Positions 56,390 through 64,000 of a DNA stretch of 64,000 bases are shown piece by piece. The notes beneath the pieces are model-generated. The model was not told where the DNA came from. It was given only the letters and a program-made list of their open reading frames with translations, and did not search any database. Source of the DNA: Variovorax paradoxus (lineage in GTDB: Bacteria; Pseudomonadota; Gammaproteobacteria; Burkholderiales; Burkholderiaceae_C); the NCBI RefSeq assembly GCF_018614955.1, contig NZ_JAGGNV010000014.1, positions 124,001 through 188,000 on the forward strand. Direction: 5' to 3'. The position numbers and the translations under genes were made by a program. The first letter of the stretch is position 1, and each line of letters begins with the position of its first letter.

Positions 56390-57576
56390 GGCTCGAAGCC
56401 GTGCGCATCCCGCCGCGCCTGCGGGGCTTCGCGGCGCGCGATGCGGAGGTCTTCGACGTCACGCTGGCCGGCGCGCAGGTCGCGGCCATCGAAGCGAGCG
56501 CGCAGCCGGCGCGCGGCACCCTGCTCAGCGCCATGGTCGATGCGCATGCGCACATCGACAAGAACTACACCGTGCGCGAAGTGGGCGCGGCCGAGGGCAA
56601 CCTTTTCGCGGCCATCGCGCGCATGGCCGCGCATCGCGCGCACTGGACTGCCGACGCGCTGCGCACCCGCATGGAACGCGCACTGCAGGAAGCCTGGCGT
56701 GCCGGCACGCGCGCCCTGCGCACGCACCTGGACTGGAACAGCGCCGAGGCGCCGGCCTCGCTCGCGGTCTTCGAGGAGCTGCGCTCGCAGTGGCACGGCC
56801 GCGTCGAGCTGCAGTTCGTCGCGCTGGTGCCGCTCGATCTGTTCGCCGATCGCGAAGCCGGCGAGCGCATCGCCCGCGCCGTGCAGCGCGCGGGCGGCGT
56901 GCTCGGCGCTTTCGTCTATCGCAACGAGGGCATCGTGTCCAAGCTGGGGCGCGTGCTCGATCTTGCGCAGGACCACCAGCTCGCGCTCGATTTCCATGTC
57001 GACGAAGGGCTCGACCCGGAAGCGACCGGCCTGCGCACCATCGCCCAGCTCGTGATCGCGCGCGGGCTGCACGGCCGCGTGCTTTGCGGCCACGCCTGCT
57101 CGCTGTCGGTGCAGGAAGACGCGGCCGCCAGGGACACGCTCGGCCTGTGTGCGAAGGCCGGCCTGCACCTGGTGGCGCTGCCCACCACCAACCTCTACCT
57201 GCAGGGCGCCTGGGACCGCACGCCGGTGCCGCGCGGCATTACGCGCATCCGCGAAGCGGCGGCGCTCGGCCTGCGCGCGAGCCTGGCCACCGACAACGTG
57301 CAGGACGCCTTCTATCCCTACGGCGGCTACGACCTGCTCGAAACCTTCGGCCTCGGCGTGCAGATGGCGCACCTGGCGCCGGCGTCCGATTGGCTCGATG
57401 CGATCACCGTCAGTCCGGCGGCGGCGCTGGGCCTGGGCTGGGACGGCCGCATCGCGTCGGGCTGCCCCGCGGACCTGGTGCTGCTGGCCGCGACCGACGA
57501 ATACGAACTGCTGGACCCGCACGGACGGCGGCGCACCGTCATCCGTGCGGGCCGAACCCTGGAGAACAGCGAATGA
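56386..57576 (+). CDS. Cytosine-deaminase-like amidohydrolase
   Basis: 396 aa. Amidohydrolase-superfamily metal motif [12 protein letters not shown] (H-x-H, residues about 50-61). FHVDEG and [10 protein letters not shown] provide further ligands, and [19 protein letters not shown] provides the last Asp. The D-K-N after H-x-H is characteristic of the cytosine deaminase/isoguanine deaminase subgroup. It has no place in the published four-enzyme threonate route. Within the operon (ATGA overlaps on both sides) it may release threonate or a relative from a lactone, lactam or cyclic precursor; this is inference. Confidence 0.88.
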   Translation: MRLEAVRIPPRLRGFAARDAEVFDVTLAGAQVAAIEASAQPARGTLLSAMVDAHAHIDKNYTVREVGAAEGNLFAAIARMAAHRAHWTADALRTRMERALQEAWRAGTRALRTHLDWNSAEAPASLAVFEELRSQWHGRVELQFVALVPLDLFADREAGERIARAVQRAGGVLGAFVYRNEGIVSKLGRVLDLAQDHQLALDFHVDEGLDPEATGLRTIAQLVIARGLHGRVLCGHACSLSVQEDAAARDTLGLCAKAGLHLVALPTTNLYLQGAWDRTPVPRGITRIREAAALGLRASLATDNVQDAFYPYGGYDLLETFGLGVQMAHLAPASDWLDAITVSPAAALGLGWDGRIASGCPADLVLLAATDEYELLDPHGRRRTVIRAGRTLENSE

Positions 57577-58031
57577 GCATGGGCAAACCGATGGCCAACT
57601 ACGCGGCCGCCAAGCGCGTGGGCGACTTCGTCTTCATGAGCGGCGTGGTCGCGGTCGATCCGTCGACGCGCCGCGCGGTCGCCGGCTACGACGACATCCC
57701 CGAAGAAGCGCGCAACGGGTTGCGCACGCTCGGCTACGCCACCGGCCAGATGTCGGTCGACGTGTTCGAAGCGGCGATCGTGGCGCAGAGCTGGTTCGTG
57801 CTGGAGCGCATCCGCCAGATCGCGGCCGAGCATGGCGGCACGATGGACGACGTGGTCAAGCTGGTGCAGTACTTCCGCCAGCTGCCGCACTACGCCTTCT
57901 ACAACCGCGTGCGCGGCCTGTTCTACCCGGGCGAGCCGCCGGTCAGCACGGTGGTGGAGGTGTCGCGCTTCCTGCCGGGGGACGAGGTGCTGGTCGAGGT
58001 GGAAGCGACCATGTACCTGCCGCAGCACTGA
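57573..58031 (+). CDS. RidA (YjgF/YER057c/UK114) family protein
   Basis: 152 aa, longer than the roughly 128-aa RidA proteins and closer to the Rid6/7-like groups. NYAAAKRVGDFVFMSGVVAVDP at the N-terminus and VVEVSRFLPGDEVLVEVEATMY at the C-terminus are the family's strands. The usual catalytic Arg position in 'TR-x-x-V' is occupied by STVVEVSRF, so imine-deaminase activity is uncertain. It is coupled to the amidohydrolase. It may hydrolyse a reactive enamine or imine made by the upstream enzyme. Confidence 0.85.
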   Translation: MSMGKPMANYAAAKRVGDFVFMSGVVAVDPSTRRAVAGYDDIPEEARNGLRTLGYATGQMSVDVFEAAIVAQSWFVLERIRQIAAEHGGTMDDVVKLVQYFRQLPHYAFYNRVRGLFYPGEPPVSTVVEVSRFLPGDEVLVEVEATMYLPQH

Positions 58032-58098
58032 GGCCGCTGTCCCTCGGCCGATCGCGCGAGACAGGCCAACGGAACCGGCAATCGATCGCCGCCTCGCG

Positions 58099-58710
58099 AT
58101 GTCCATCACCCTCGTCCTGTTCGACCTCGATGGCGTGCTTTGCGACTACGACCGTTCGGCCCGGGTCGCCCACCTGGCCGCGCTGACCGGGCAGGGCGCC
58201 GAGGCCGTGCGGCGTGCGATCTGGGATTCCGGGCTGGAGGCACGGGCCGATGCGGGCCTGATGAGCGGCGAGGACTATCTGCGCGAGCTGGGCGTGCTGA
58301 TGGGTCGTCGCATCACGCTCGACGACTGGCTGGCCGCGCGGCGTGCCGCCACCACGCCCAATGCCCCGGTGCTCGAGCTCGCGAGGGCGGTGGCCGCGAG
58401 GCGGCGGGTCGCGGTCCTCACCAACAACAGCCGCCTGCTCACCGACCACCTGCATCGCGTGTGCCCCGAGGTCGGCGAACTGTTCGACGAGGGAACGATC
58501 CTTTCCACGGCCTCGTACGGCGCCACCAAGCCGGCGCCGCAAGCCTATTTGCGCTGCCTGGAGGAATTGGGTACAACGCCTGCCGGAACGCTCTTCATCG
58601 ATGACGTCGATTCGAATGTCGCCGGCGCGATCCAGGCTGGCCTGCAGGCGTACAAGTTCATCGACACCGAGGCCTTGGCGCAGGAGCTGGCCGCGCGTGG
58701 GCTGATCTAG
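58099..58710 (+). CDS. HAD-superfamily hydrolase (subfamily IA, YihX/epoxide-hydrolase-N-like)
   Basis: 203 aa. HAD motifs: nucleophile [11 protein letters not shown] (residues 8-18), motif [10 protein letters not shown], motif III Lys in [15 protein letters not shown], and motif [14 protein letters not shown]. The helical cap (about 20-85) suits small phosphorylated metabolites. It starts 67 nt after the RidA-like gene in the same direction and may be a loose member of the threonate operon. The substrate is unknown. Confidence 0.9.
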   Translation: MSITLVLFDLDGVLCDYDRSARVAHLAALTGQGAEAVRRAIWDSGLEARADAGLMSGEDYLRELGVLMGRRITLDDWLAARRAATTPNAPVLELARAVAARRRVAVLTNNSRLLTDHLHRVCPEVGELFDEGTILSTASYGATKPAPQAYLRCLEELGTTPAGTLFIDDVDSNVAGAIQAGLQAYKFIDTEALAQELAARGLI

Positions 58711-58772
58711 TTCACTCGGCTGTCACGAAGGGCGCATACCGTCCGTTCGCCACATCAACGAGGAGAACTTTC

Positions 58773-60017
58773 GTGAACCATTCGAAGAAATTCTGGACTG
58801 CACTGCTCGGCATGGGCATGCTGTTCGCTGCCGCCGCGCCTTCGGCAGCGCACGAAGAAAAAGCACGCCGGCGCGCCGACAACGCGCCGCTGGTGATCGG
58901 ACACCGCGGCGGCGCCAACGGCTACCTGCCCGAGCACACGCTGGAAACCTATGCCCTCGGCATCGCCCTGGGCGCCGACTACATCGAACCCGATCTGGTC
59001 GCCACCAAGGACGGCCAGCTGATCGCGCGCCACGAGCCCAACCTGATCGACACCACCAACGTCAAGGACCTGCCGCAGTTCGCCGGCCGCCGCAAGACCG
59101 TGATGGTCGACGGCGTCGCCACCGACGGCTTCTTCGCCAGCGACTTCACCCTGGCCGAGATCAAGCAGCTGCGCGCGGTGCAGTCCTTTCCCGAGCGCGA
59201 CCAGGGCTTCAACGGCAAGTTCCAGATTCCGACACTGGCCGAGGTGATCGAGCTGGCCAAGCGCAAGTCGCGCGAGGAAGGCCGCCGCATCGGGATCTAT
59301 CCGGAAACCAAGCACCCGACCTACCACCAGGGCATCGGCCTGCCTCTGGAAGACCGGCTGCTGGGCGTGCTGAGCGCTGCCGGCTGGAACCATCGCAACG
59401 CCCCGGTCTTCATCCAGTCCTTCGAGACCGCCAATCTTCGCTACCTGCGCGGCAAGACGAGCGTGCGGCTGATCCAGCTGGTCGACGCCAACGACGTCAA
59501 GCCCGACGGCTCGCTCGACTTCAGCAAGCCCTACGACAAGCCCTACGACTGGGTGGTGTCGAACCGCGACGGCCTGTTCAGCGATCTGGTGACGCCGCGC
59601 GGCCTGCAGGAGGTGAAGGGCTACGCCGACGGCATCGGCCCGTGGAAGCCCTACCTGATCTCGAGCGCCTGCAAGTCGGTGCAGAACGGCGCCTGCGCCG
59701 ACGTGACGGGCGACGGCGCGGTCGACGAGCGCGACCGCGTGCTGCTGCCGCCCACCGACGTGATCGCCAATGCGCACCGGTTGGGCCTGCTGGTCCATCC
59801 GTACACCTTCCGCAGCGAGCAGAAGCGGCTGACCGGCAGCTTCGGCGGCAACCCGGTCAACGAGTACCTCGCGTTCTACGAGGCCGGCGTCGACGGCTTG
59901 TTCAGCGACTTCGCCGACACCGCCGTCGCTGCGCGCGCGATGTTCCTGCTCAAGCACGATCCGGACTACGCCGCATGCCTGGTCAACGCACGCCGGTGCG
60001 AAAGAAACAATGACTGA
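58773..60017 (+). CDS. glpQ: Periplasmic glycerophosphodiester phosphodiesterase
   Basis: 414 aa from a GTG with AGGAGA 6 nt upstream. A signal peptide (about 1-26, ending PSAAHA-like) exports it. The catalytic set is [34 protein letters not shown] and YPETKHP: His-Arg, Glu-Asp, His, as in GlpQ. It hydrolyses glycerophosphodiesters to glycerol-3-phosphate and an alcohol. Near residue 310 an insert [12 protein letters not shown] looks like a dockerin/EF-hand-type calcium loop. It is probably monocistronic or followed by the small frame at 60010. Confidence 0.93.
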   Translation: MNHSKKFWTALLGMGMLFAAAAPSAAHEEKARRRADNAPLVIGHRGGANGYLPEHTLETYALGIALGADYIEPDLVATKDGQLIARHEPNLIDTTNVKDLPQFAGRRKTVMVDGVATDGFFASDFTLAEIKQLRAVQSFPERDQGFNGKFQIPTLAEVIELAKRKSREEGRRIGIYPETKHPTYHQGIGLPLEDRLLGVLSAAGWNHRNAPVFIQSFETANLRYLRGKTSVRLIQLVDANDVKPDGSLDFSKPYDKPYDWVVSNRDGLFSDLVTPRGLQEVKGYADGIGPWKPYLISSACKSVQNGACADVTGDGAVDERDRVLLPPTDVIANAHRLGLLVHPYTFRSEQKRLTGSFGGNPVNEYLAFYEAGVDGLFSDFADTAVAARAMFLLKHDPDYAACLVNARRCERNND

Positions 60018-60297
60018 GCGGGTGCTCGCGCGGATGCTGGGTGCGCTTGCCGCGGCCGCGGCGTTCGCGCAGCCGGCGCATGCCGAAGGCGGCCTGCCGG
60101 GCTCGCCGGCGGCCGTCAGGCCAGGTACGGCCGCCGCGCCGACGGCGGCGCCTGCCCCGCCGGAGAGCCTGGGCGGCGCCATCTTCAACCCGTTTGCCGC
60201 GCCGGCATCGGCGAATGCACGGCGCCAAGCGCCCGGCTACACCCCTCGCTCCGGCGCGACGGCGCCGACCACCACGAACTCCCCCGGCACCCGGTAG
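60010..60297 (+). CDS. Possible 95-aa exported Pro/Ala-rich protein
   Basis: 95 aa. A convincing signal peptide ([19 protein letters not shown], residues 7-25) is followed by a Pro/Ala-rich low-complexity mature part with [16 protein letters not shown]. The ATG overlaps the glpQ end by 8 nt. The last 61 nt overlap the convergent methyltransferase gene, which is unusual and lowers confidence. The frame may really end differently or be spurious. Confidence 0.4.
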   Translation: MTERVLARMLGALAAAAAFAQPAHAEGGLPGSPAAVRPGTAAAPTAAPAPPESLGGAIFNPFAAPASANARRQAPGYTPRSGATAPTTTNSPGTR

Positions 60298-61067
60298 CCC
60301 CGGCCCTGCCGCCACGCCGCGATGGCCTCGAGATAGCGCGCGCGGACCCGCATGCGAACCTCGGCGCCGAAGCGCGACCAGGCCAGCGCCACGGGGCCGC
60401 TGACGAAGGCTGCGTTGCAGGCTTCGTTGCCGTCGGCATAGCGCAGCGTCGTCGCGATGCGGCGTTCTTCGACGGCCTCCAAGCCGGCGCCGGCGCACAG
60501 GCGCGCCAGCGTGTCCCGCTGTCCGAGCCGGAAGAACAGCGGGCAGACCTCGCTGGCGACCTCGGCGTCGACGATCGGGAAGACGTCCGCCCAGCCGCAG
60601 CGCGATCGCTCGCCCCACACTGCGAGAACCATGCGCCCACCCGGCCGCAGAACCCGCCGCATCTCGCGCACGGCCCGTTCAGGATCGGGCACGTACATCA
60701 GGCCGAGCGCGCACAGCACCAGGTCGAAGCTCGCGTCCGGCAGCGCCAGGCTTTCGGCATCCATGCGCGCGAAGTGCACGCTCGACAGCGCCTTCTTCGA
60801 GGCCCGGAGCCGGGCGGCCTCCACCATCTGCCCGGACAGGTCGATGCCGACCACGGCGCCGGCCGGACCGACCGCGCGCGCCGCCTCGAAGGCGACCAGC
60901 CCGGTGCCGCATGCCACGTCGAGCACGCGCTCGCCCGATGCCGGTGCCGCCATCGCCAACAGCCCGGCGCGGGCATCGGCGAGCTGCGCCTGCCACAGCG
61001 CTTCGTAGCCGTCGGCCGCCAGATCCCAGCCGTAGCGCTGGACGCGCCGCTGCAGCCTGGCGTCCAT
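60237..61067 (-). CDS. SAM-dependent methyltransferase (class I), gene 2 of a pair
   Basis: 276 aa. Motif I is VLDVACGTGLVAFEAARAVG, followed by GIDLSGQMVEAAR and a motif IV region DLVLCALGLMYVPDPE, then MRRVLRPGGRMVLAVWG. This is the UbiE/COQ5-like methyltransferase-11/25 fold, common in ubiquinone and small-molecule methylation. The substrate is unknown. It starts 3 nt after the stop of a second methyltransferase; the two are cotranscribed and may be ancient duplicates. Confidence 0.87.
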   Translation of the reverse strand: MDARLQRRVQRYGWDLAADGYEALWQAQLADARAGLLAMAAPASGERVLDVACGTGLVAFEAARAVGPAGAVVGIDLSGQMVEAARLRASKKALSSVHFARMDAESLALPDASFDLVLCALGLMYVPDPERAVREMRRVLRPGGRMVLAVWGERSRCGWADVFPIVDAEVASEVCPLFFRLGQRDTLARLCAGAGLEAVEERRIATTLRYADGNEACNAAFVSGPVALAWSRFGAEVRMRVRARYLEAIAAWRQGRGYRVPGEFVVVGAVAPERGV

Positions 61068-61070
61068 GGC

Positions 61071-61883
61071 TCAGCGCCGCGTGACCACGATTTCGAGGTA
61101 GTCGCTGGGCACGACCAGCGATGCCGGGCCGGCCCGGTTGCTGCGGTCCAGCAGCTCCGTCAGATCGCGTTCCAGCGCGGCGGCGCCGTCGGCGGGCAGG
61201 GCCGCGAAGGCCTTGTGCACCGGCCCGTACCAGTTGCGGAACACCTCGATGAAATGCGCGGCCGAGCGGTAGCGGAAATTGAATTGCCGTGGCGTGGTCG
61301 CGATCGATGCCGCGCGCTCGCCGAAGAGTTCCTTCAGGTGCGCCTCGGTGCCCCACAGCGAAGGCGGCTGCACGCCCGCCGGCGGCGGCAGATGGCGTCC
61401 CAGCACCTTGAACAGCTGGCCGATGAAGCCCTCGGGCGTCCAGTTGGCGAGGCCGATGCGGCCGCCGGGGCGGCACACGCGCGCCAGTTCGGAGGCCGCT
61501 TTCGCGTGGTCGGGCGTGAACATGACGCCGAAGGTCGACAGCACGGCGTCGAAGCTGGCGTCCTTGAAGGGCAGCGCCTCGGCGTCGGCGGTCTGGAACT
61601 CCACGTTCAGGCGTTCCGCGCGCGCGCGCTCGGCGCCGCGGTCGAGCAGCGCGGCCACGTAGTCGGTCGAAGTCACCTGGCAGCCGCGGCGCGCTGCGGC
61701 CAGCGTGGCATTGCCGTTGCCGGCCGCGACATCGAGCACGCGCTCGTCGCAGCGCAGGTCGCAGGCCTCGGCCAACTGCTCGCCGACGAGCTGCAGCGTG
61801 GTGCCGATCACGGCGTAGTCGCCGCTGGCCCATGCGGTCATCTGGCGGCTCTTGATGGCGTTGAAATCGACGGGTGCATTCAT
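61071..61883 (-). CDS. SAM-dependent methyltransferase (class I), gene 1 of a pair
   Basis: 270 aa from ATG 61883, preceded by GAGGAGA. Motif I is VLDVAAGNGNATLAAARRG, followed by STDYVAALLDRGAERARAE, DAVLSTFGVMFTPDH and RVCRPGGRIGLANWTPEGFIG. The WTPEGFIG stretch recurs in a large family of uncharacterised UbiE-like methyltransferases. It is divergent from the OsmC gene over 242 bp; I see no clear promoter or operator in that gap. Confidence 0.87.
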   Translation of the reverse strand: MNAPVDFNAIKSRQMTAWASGDYAVIGTTLQLVGEQLAEACDLRCDERVLDVAAGNGNATLAAARRGCQVTSTDYVAALLDRGAERARAERLNVEFQTADAEALPFKDASFDAVLSTFGVMFTPDHAKAASELARVCRPGGRIGLANWTPEGFIGQLFKVLGRHLPPPAGVQPPSLWGTEAHLKELFGERAASIATTPRQFNFRYRSAAHFIEVFRNWYGPVHKAFAALPADGAAALERDLTELLDRSNRAGPASLVVPSDYLEIVVTRR

Positions 61884-62125
61884 GGCGCTGGTCTCCTCGG
61901 GGTTGAAGTGGGGGAAGGCCTGAACTGTCGCGCGGCGCCGCGGCGGCGTCCTGCCTACGCGTCGCCCCGGCCTGCCCGATCGTCCGCATGTGGCCGCGGG
62001 ACATGCCGAGCGTCCGGGCCGGTTGCCCATTCATCCGGCCGAGCGGCATAGTCCGTATCTCCTCTAGGCGCCGCGCGCCGACGCACCCAGAATGGGCTGC
62101 ATCGAAGTCGATGCGGAGGACAGCC

Positions 62126-62659
62126 ATGGCAGCAGAGGACATTGCGGCGGCGTTGCAGCGGGTGGAGGCGGTGCTGCGGCGGCGCCCCGAGGCCGGCTTT
62201 CACGAAGACTCGCAGGCCGTGGCGCGCTGGACCGGCGGCTTGACGGTCGTTGCAAGCCACGCGAACGGCACCCAGGTAGCGACCGACATGCCGGGCGAGT
62301 TCGGCGGCGGCGGCGATCGGGTCACGCCGGGCTGGCTGCTGCGCGCCGGATTCGCCTCCTGCGTCGCCACCCGCATCGCGATGGGCGCTGCCACCGAGCG
62401 AATCGAACTGGCGCAACTCGAGGTGCGGGTCGACAGCCATTCGGATGCGCGCGGCATGCTGGACGTGGCGAAGGCCGACGGCACGCCGGTGATCGCCGGG
62501 CCGCTGGACATGCAGCTGCGGGTGCGGATTTCCGCGCCGGGCGTCGCGCCGGAGCGCCTGCGAACGCTGGTCGAGGAGAGTCATCGCTGTTCCCCGATGT
62601 CCTCGGCGATCCAGCTCGCGGTGCCGGTGACCCTGCGCATCGAGGTGGGTGACAGCTGA
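62126..62659 (+). CDS. OsmC/Ohr-family protein
   Basis: 177 aa. The OsmC fold shows GGGGDRVTPGWLLRAGFASCVAT with the first redox Cys, and ESHRCSPMSSAIQ with the second Cys, the pair that forms the catalytic disulfide in hydroperoxide reductases. The N-terminal 25 residues are helical and extra. It may detoxify organic peroxides or act on osmolyte stress. Its stop overlaps the AraC start as TGATG, so the pair is coupled. Confidence 0.88.
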   Translation: MAAEDIAAALQRVEAVLRRRPEAGFHEDSQAVARWTGGLTVVASHANGTQVATDMPGEFGGGGDRVTPGWLLRAGFASCVATRIAMGAATERIELAQLEVRVDSHSDARGMLDVAKADGTPVIAGPLDMQLRVRISAPGVAPERLRTLVEESHRCSPMSSAIQLAVPVTLRIEVGDS

Positions 62660-63648
62660 TGGACGCGCTGTCCGAAACCCTTCGCGTCGTGCGACTGGTC
62701 GGTGCCATCTTCATCAATGCCAGGTTCACCGCGCCCTGGTGCTACCAGTCGCCCCGAGCCGATACGGTGGCGCCGATCCTGGAGCCCGGCGCCGAGCGCG
62801 TGGTGATCTTCCACCTGATCACCGAAGGCGAGTGCTATGTCGAGCTCGCAGGCGAGCCGCCGGTGCACCTGATGGCGGGTGACGCCATCATCTTTCCGCA
62901 GGGCGATGCGCATCGCATGACTTCGCAGCCGGGGCTGCCGCCGGCCACCGGCGGGCGGCTCGCCGAAGTGCTGACGCGCCGGCCGCGCCAGCTGGCCTAC
63001 GGCGGCGGCGGTGCGACGACGCGCCTGGTGTGCGGCTATCTCGCCTGCGATGCCCGCCTCGCGGGGATGCTGCTGGCTGGGCTGCCGGCGCTGGTCCGGG
63101 TCAATGTGCGCGGATCGAACGCCGGCACCTGGCTGGAAGCCTCCGTTCGCTACGCGCTGGCCGAGGCGCGCTCGCCGCGGCCGGGCGGCGCCGGCGTGCT
63201 GGCCAAGCTGTCCGAGGTGCTGTTCATCGAAGTCCTGCGCCTGTACATGAACGAGCAGGGCGAAGGGCGCACCGGCTGGCTGGCGGGGGTGGGCGACCGG
63301 GTCGTCGGCGCCGCGTTGAACGCGCTGCACAAGAGCCCGGCCCATGCCTGGACGCTGGACGAATTGGCCCGCACGGCCGGCAGTTCGAGGTCGGTGCTGG
63401 CCGAGCGCTTCCAGCAGCTGGTGGGGAGCTCGCCGATGCAGTACCTGACGCAGTGGCGCATGCTCTTGGCCGCCAATCTGCTGTGCCGCAGCAATGCCCC
63501 GCTGGCGAGCATCGCGGGGGACGTGGGCTACCAGACCGACACCGCCTTCAGCCGCGCCTTCCGGCGCGAGTACGGCGCGCCGCCGGCGGCCTGGCGCCGG
63601 AGCCGGTCGATGCGCGAGCAGGTCGAAGGAGCGCGGAGCCTGCGATGA
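62659..63648 (+). CDS. AraC-family regulator with cupin_6 sensor domain
   Basis: 329 aa. Residues about 10-200 match the AraC cupin_6 domain (VVIFHLITEGECYVELAG, MAGDAIIFPQGDAHRM). The double HTH lies at about 220-320 (LDELARTAGSSRSVLAERFQQLVGSSP and IAGDVGYQTDTAFSRAFRREYGAPPAAWR). Cupin_6 AraC proteins often regulate adjacent oxidoreductases or stress genes. It is coupled to OsmC upstream and overlaps the FAD-oxidoreductase start (ATGA) downstream, so it probably regulates this operon. Confidence 0.92.
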   Translation: MDALSETLRVVRLVGAIFINARFTAPWCYQSPRADTVAPILEPGAERVVIFHLITEGECYVELAGEPPVHLMAGDAIIFPQGDAHRMTSQPGLPPATGGRLAEVLTRRPRQLAYGGGGATTRLVCGYLACDARLAGMLLAGLPALVRVNVRGSNAGTWLEASVRYALAEARSPRPGGAGVLAKLSEVLFIEVLRLYMNEQGEGRTGWLAGVGDRVVGAALNALHKSPAHAWTLDELARTAGSSRSVLAERFQQLVGSSPMQYLTQWRMLLAANLLCRSNAPLASIAGDVGYQTDTAFSRAFRREYGAPPAAWRRSRSMREQVEGARSLR

Positions 63649-64000
63649 CCGCGCGTTCCGTGCCTGCCTCGTGCGAGGTGCTCGTGGTGGGCGCCGGGCC
63701 GGCGGGCAGCGCCTGTGCGCAGATGCTCGCGCGCGCCGGATTCGATGCCGTGCTCTGCGACCAGCACGATTTCCCGCGCGACAAGGTCTGCGGCGACGGC
63801 CTGATTCCCGATGCGCATCGCGCGCTCGCGCGGCTCGGCGTGCTCGACGACGTGCTGGCGCATGCACGCAGCGCAAGGCACGTCGGCTGCATCGCGCCGC
63901 ATGGCGCACGGGTCGAGGTGCCGGCGCGGCTGGCAGTGCTGCCGCGCCGCGAGCTCGACGACATCGTGCGCCGCTCGGCACTGGCAGCCGGCGCACGCTG
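63645..64000 (+). CDS. FAD-dependent oxidoreductase, geranylgeranyl-reductase-like (3' end outside window)
   Basis: 118 codons are visible before the right edge. The dinucleotide-binding motif VLVVGAGPAGSACAQMLARAG is followed by DFPRDKVCGDGLIPDA, the P-R-x-K-x-C-G-x-G box of the geranylgeranyl reductase/FixC-like flavoprotein family. Members hydrogenate isoprenoid chains or act as monooxygenase-type flavoproteins. The C-terminal substrate domain is missing from the window. The ATG overlaps the AraC stop by 4 nt. Confidence 0.88.
   Translation, partial: MTARSVPASCEVLVVGAGPAGSACAQMLARAGFDAVLCDQHDFPRDKVCGDGLIPDAHRALARLGVLDDVLAHARSARHVGCIAPHGARVEVPARLAVLPRRELDDIVRRSALAAGAR

Noticed and set aside
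60010-60297. Treating the 95-aa Pro/Ala frame as a secure gene
   Set aside because: It overlaps the convergent methyltransferase by 61 nt and is low-complexity. It is kept only as a low-confidence feature because of its good signal peptide.

Overview
The window is very GC-rich chromosomal DNA, almost fully coding, with short intergenic gaps and many start/stop overlaps. Gene content points to a betaproteobacterium of the order Burkholderiales, most likely Comamonadaceae and Variovorax-like: a DUF3717/DUF1289 fusion, glnE next to yhdP, TctC/Bug-type binding proteins, and the GC-rich 'CCCCCGAGGGGG...CTTGGGGCGGCCC' dispersed repeat. The species assignment is an inference. I saw no rRNA, tRNA, CRISPR array, transposase, integrase or prophage.

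Positions 1-31 kb are mostly housekeeping and envelope genes. They start with a TerC-family metal exporter (cut by the window edge) behind a yybP-ykoY manganese riboswitch. Next come small zinc/Fe-S-type proteins, a purB-yaeQ pair, a DUF898 membrane protein coupled to an M48 peptidase, a GST, a periplasmic glutathione peroxidase, a ferritin-like diiron protein, an ECF41-type sigma factor, rlpA and glnE. Divergent from glnE is a yhdP - deaminated-glutathione amidase - sensor kinase - response regulator operon. Then follow an OmpA-like lipoprotein, a 53-aa membrane protein, mltA, a probable polyprenyl-phosphate-sugar cluster (ArnE-like flippase, HAD-UbiA fusion, multispanning protein), a Tat-exported PhoX-type phosphatase, and an Lrp regulator divergent from an AceE-type dehydrogenase. 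That dehydrogenase carries an in-frame copy of a dispersed repeat.

Positions 32-33.6 kb hold an XRE/nucleotidyltransferase toxin-antitoxin module with a 48-bp operator palindrome and a 78-aa orphan protein.

Positions 33.6-52.3 kb form an oxalate island. It has a tripartite tricarboxylate transporter (TctC, TctB, TctA), a cytidylate-kinase-like/BON fusion, a Crp/Fnr regulator, oxalyl-CoA decarboxylase, two formyl-CoA:oxalate CoA-transferases separated by a lone PAS protein, a 108-aa orphan, divergent SucC/SucD-like CoA ligase subunits, FAH and PanE-like enzymes, a decayed pyruvate kinase, two LysR regulators, a paralogue of the 78-aa orphan, and an OxlT-like MFS antiporter. A nearly identical palindrome, TTGAC-N4-GTCAA, lies upstream of tctC, oxc and the MFS gene. 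I propose that it defines a regulon controlled by the island's own Crp/Fnr protein. Oxalate would enter through the TTT or MFS systems, be activated by Frc and/or the CoA ligase, and be decarboxylated by Oxc to formyl-CoA.

Positions 52.7-58.0 kb form a six-gene operon with mostly 4-nt start/stop overlaps. It encodes the four-enzyme L-threonate pathway (ltnD, otnK, otnC, otnI) plus an amidohydrolase and a RidA-like protein. The window ends with a HAD phosphatase, a glycerophosphodiester phosphodiesterase, two methyltransferases, and an OsmC - AraC - FAD-oxidoreductase operon cut by the right edge.
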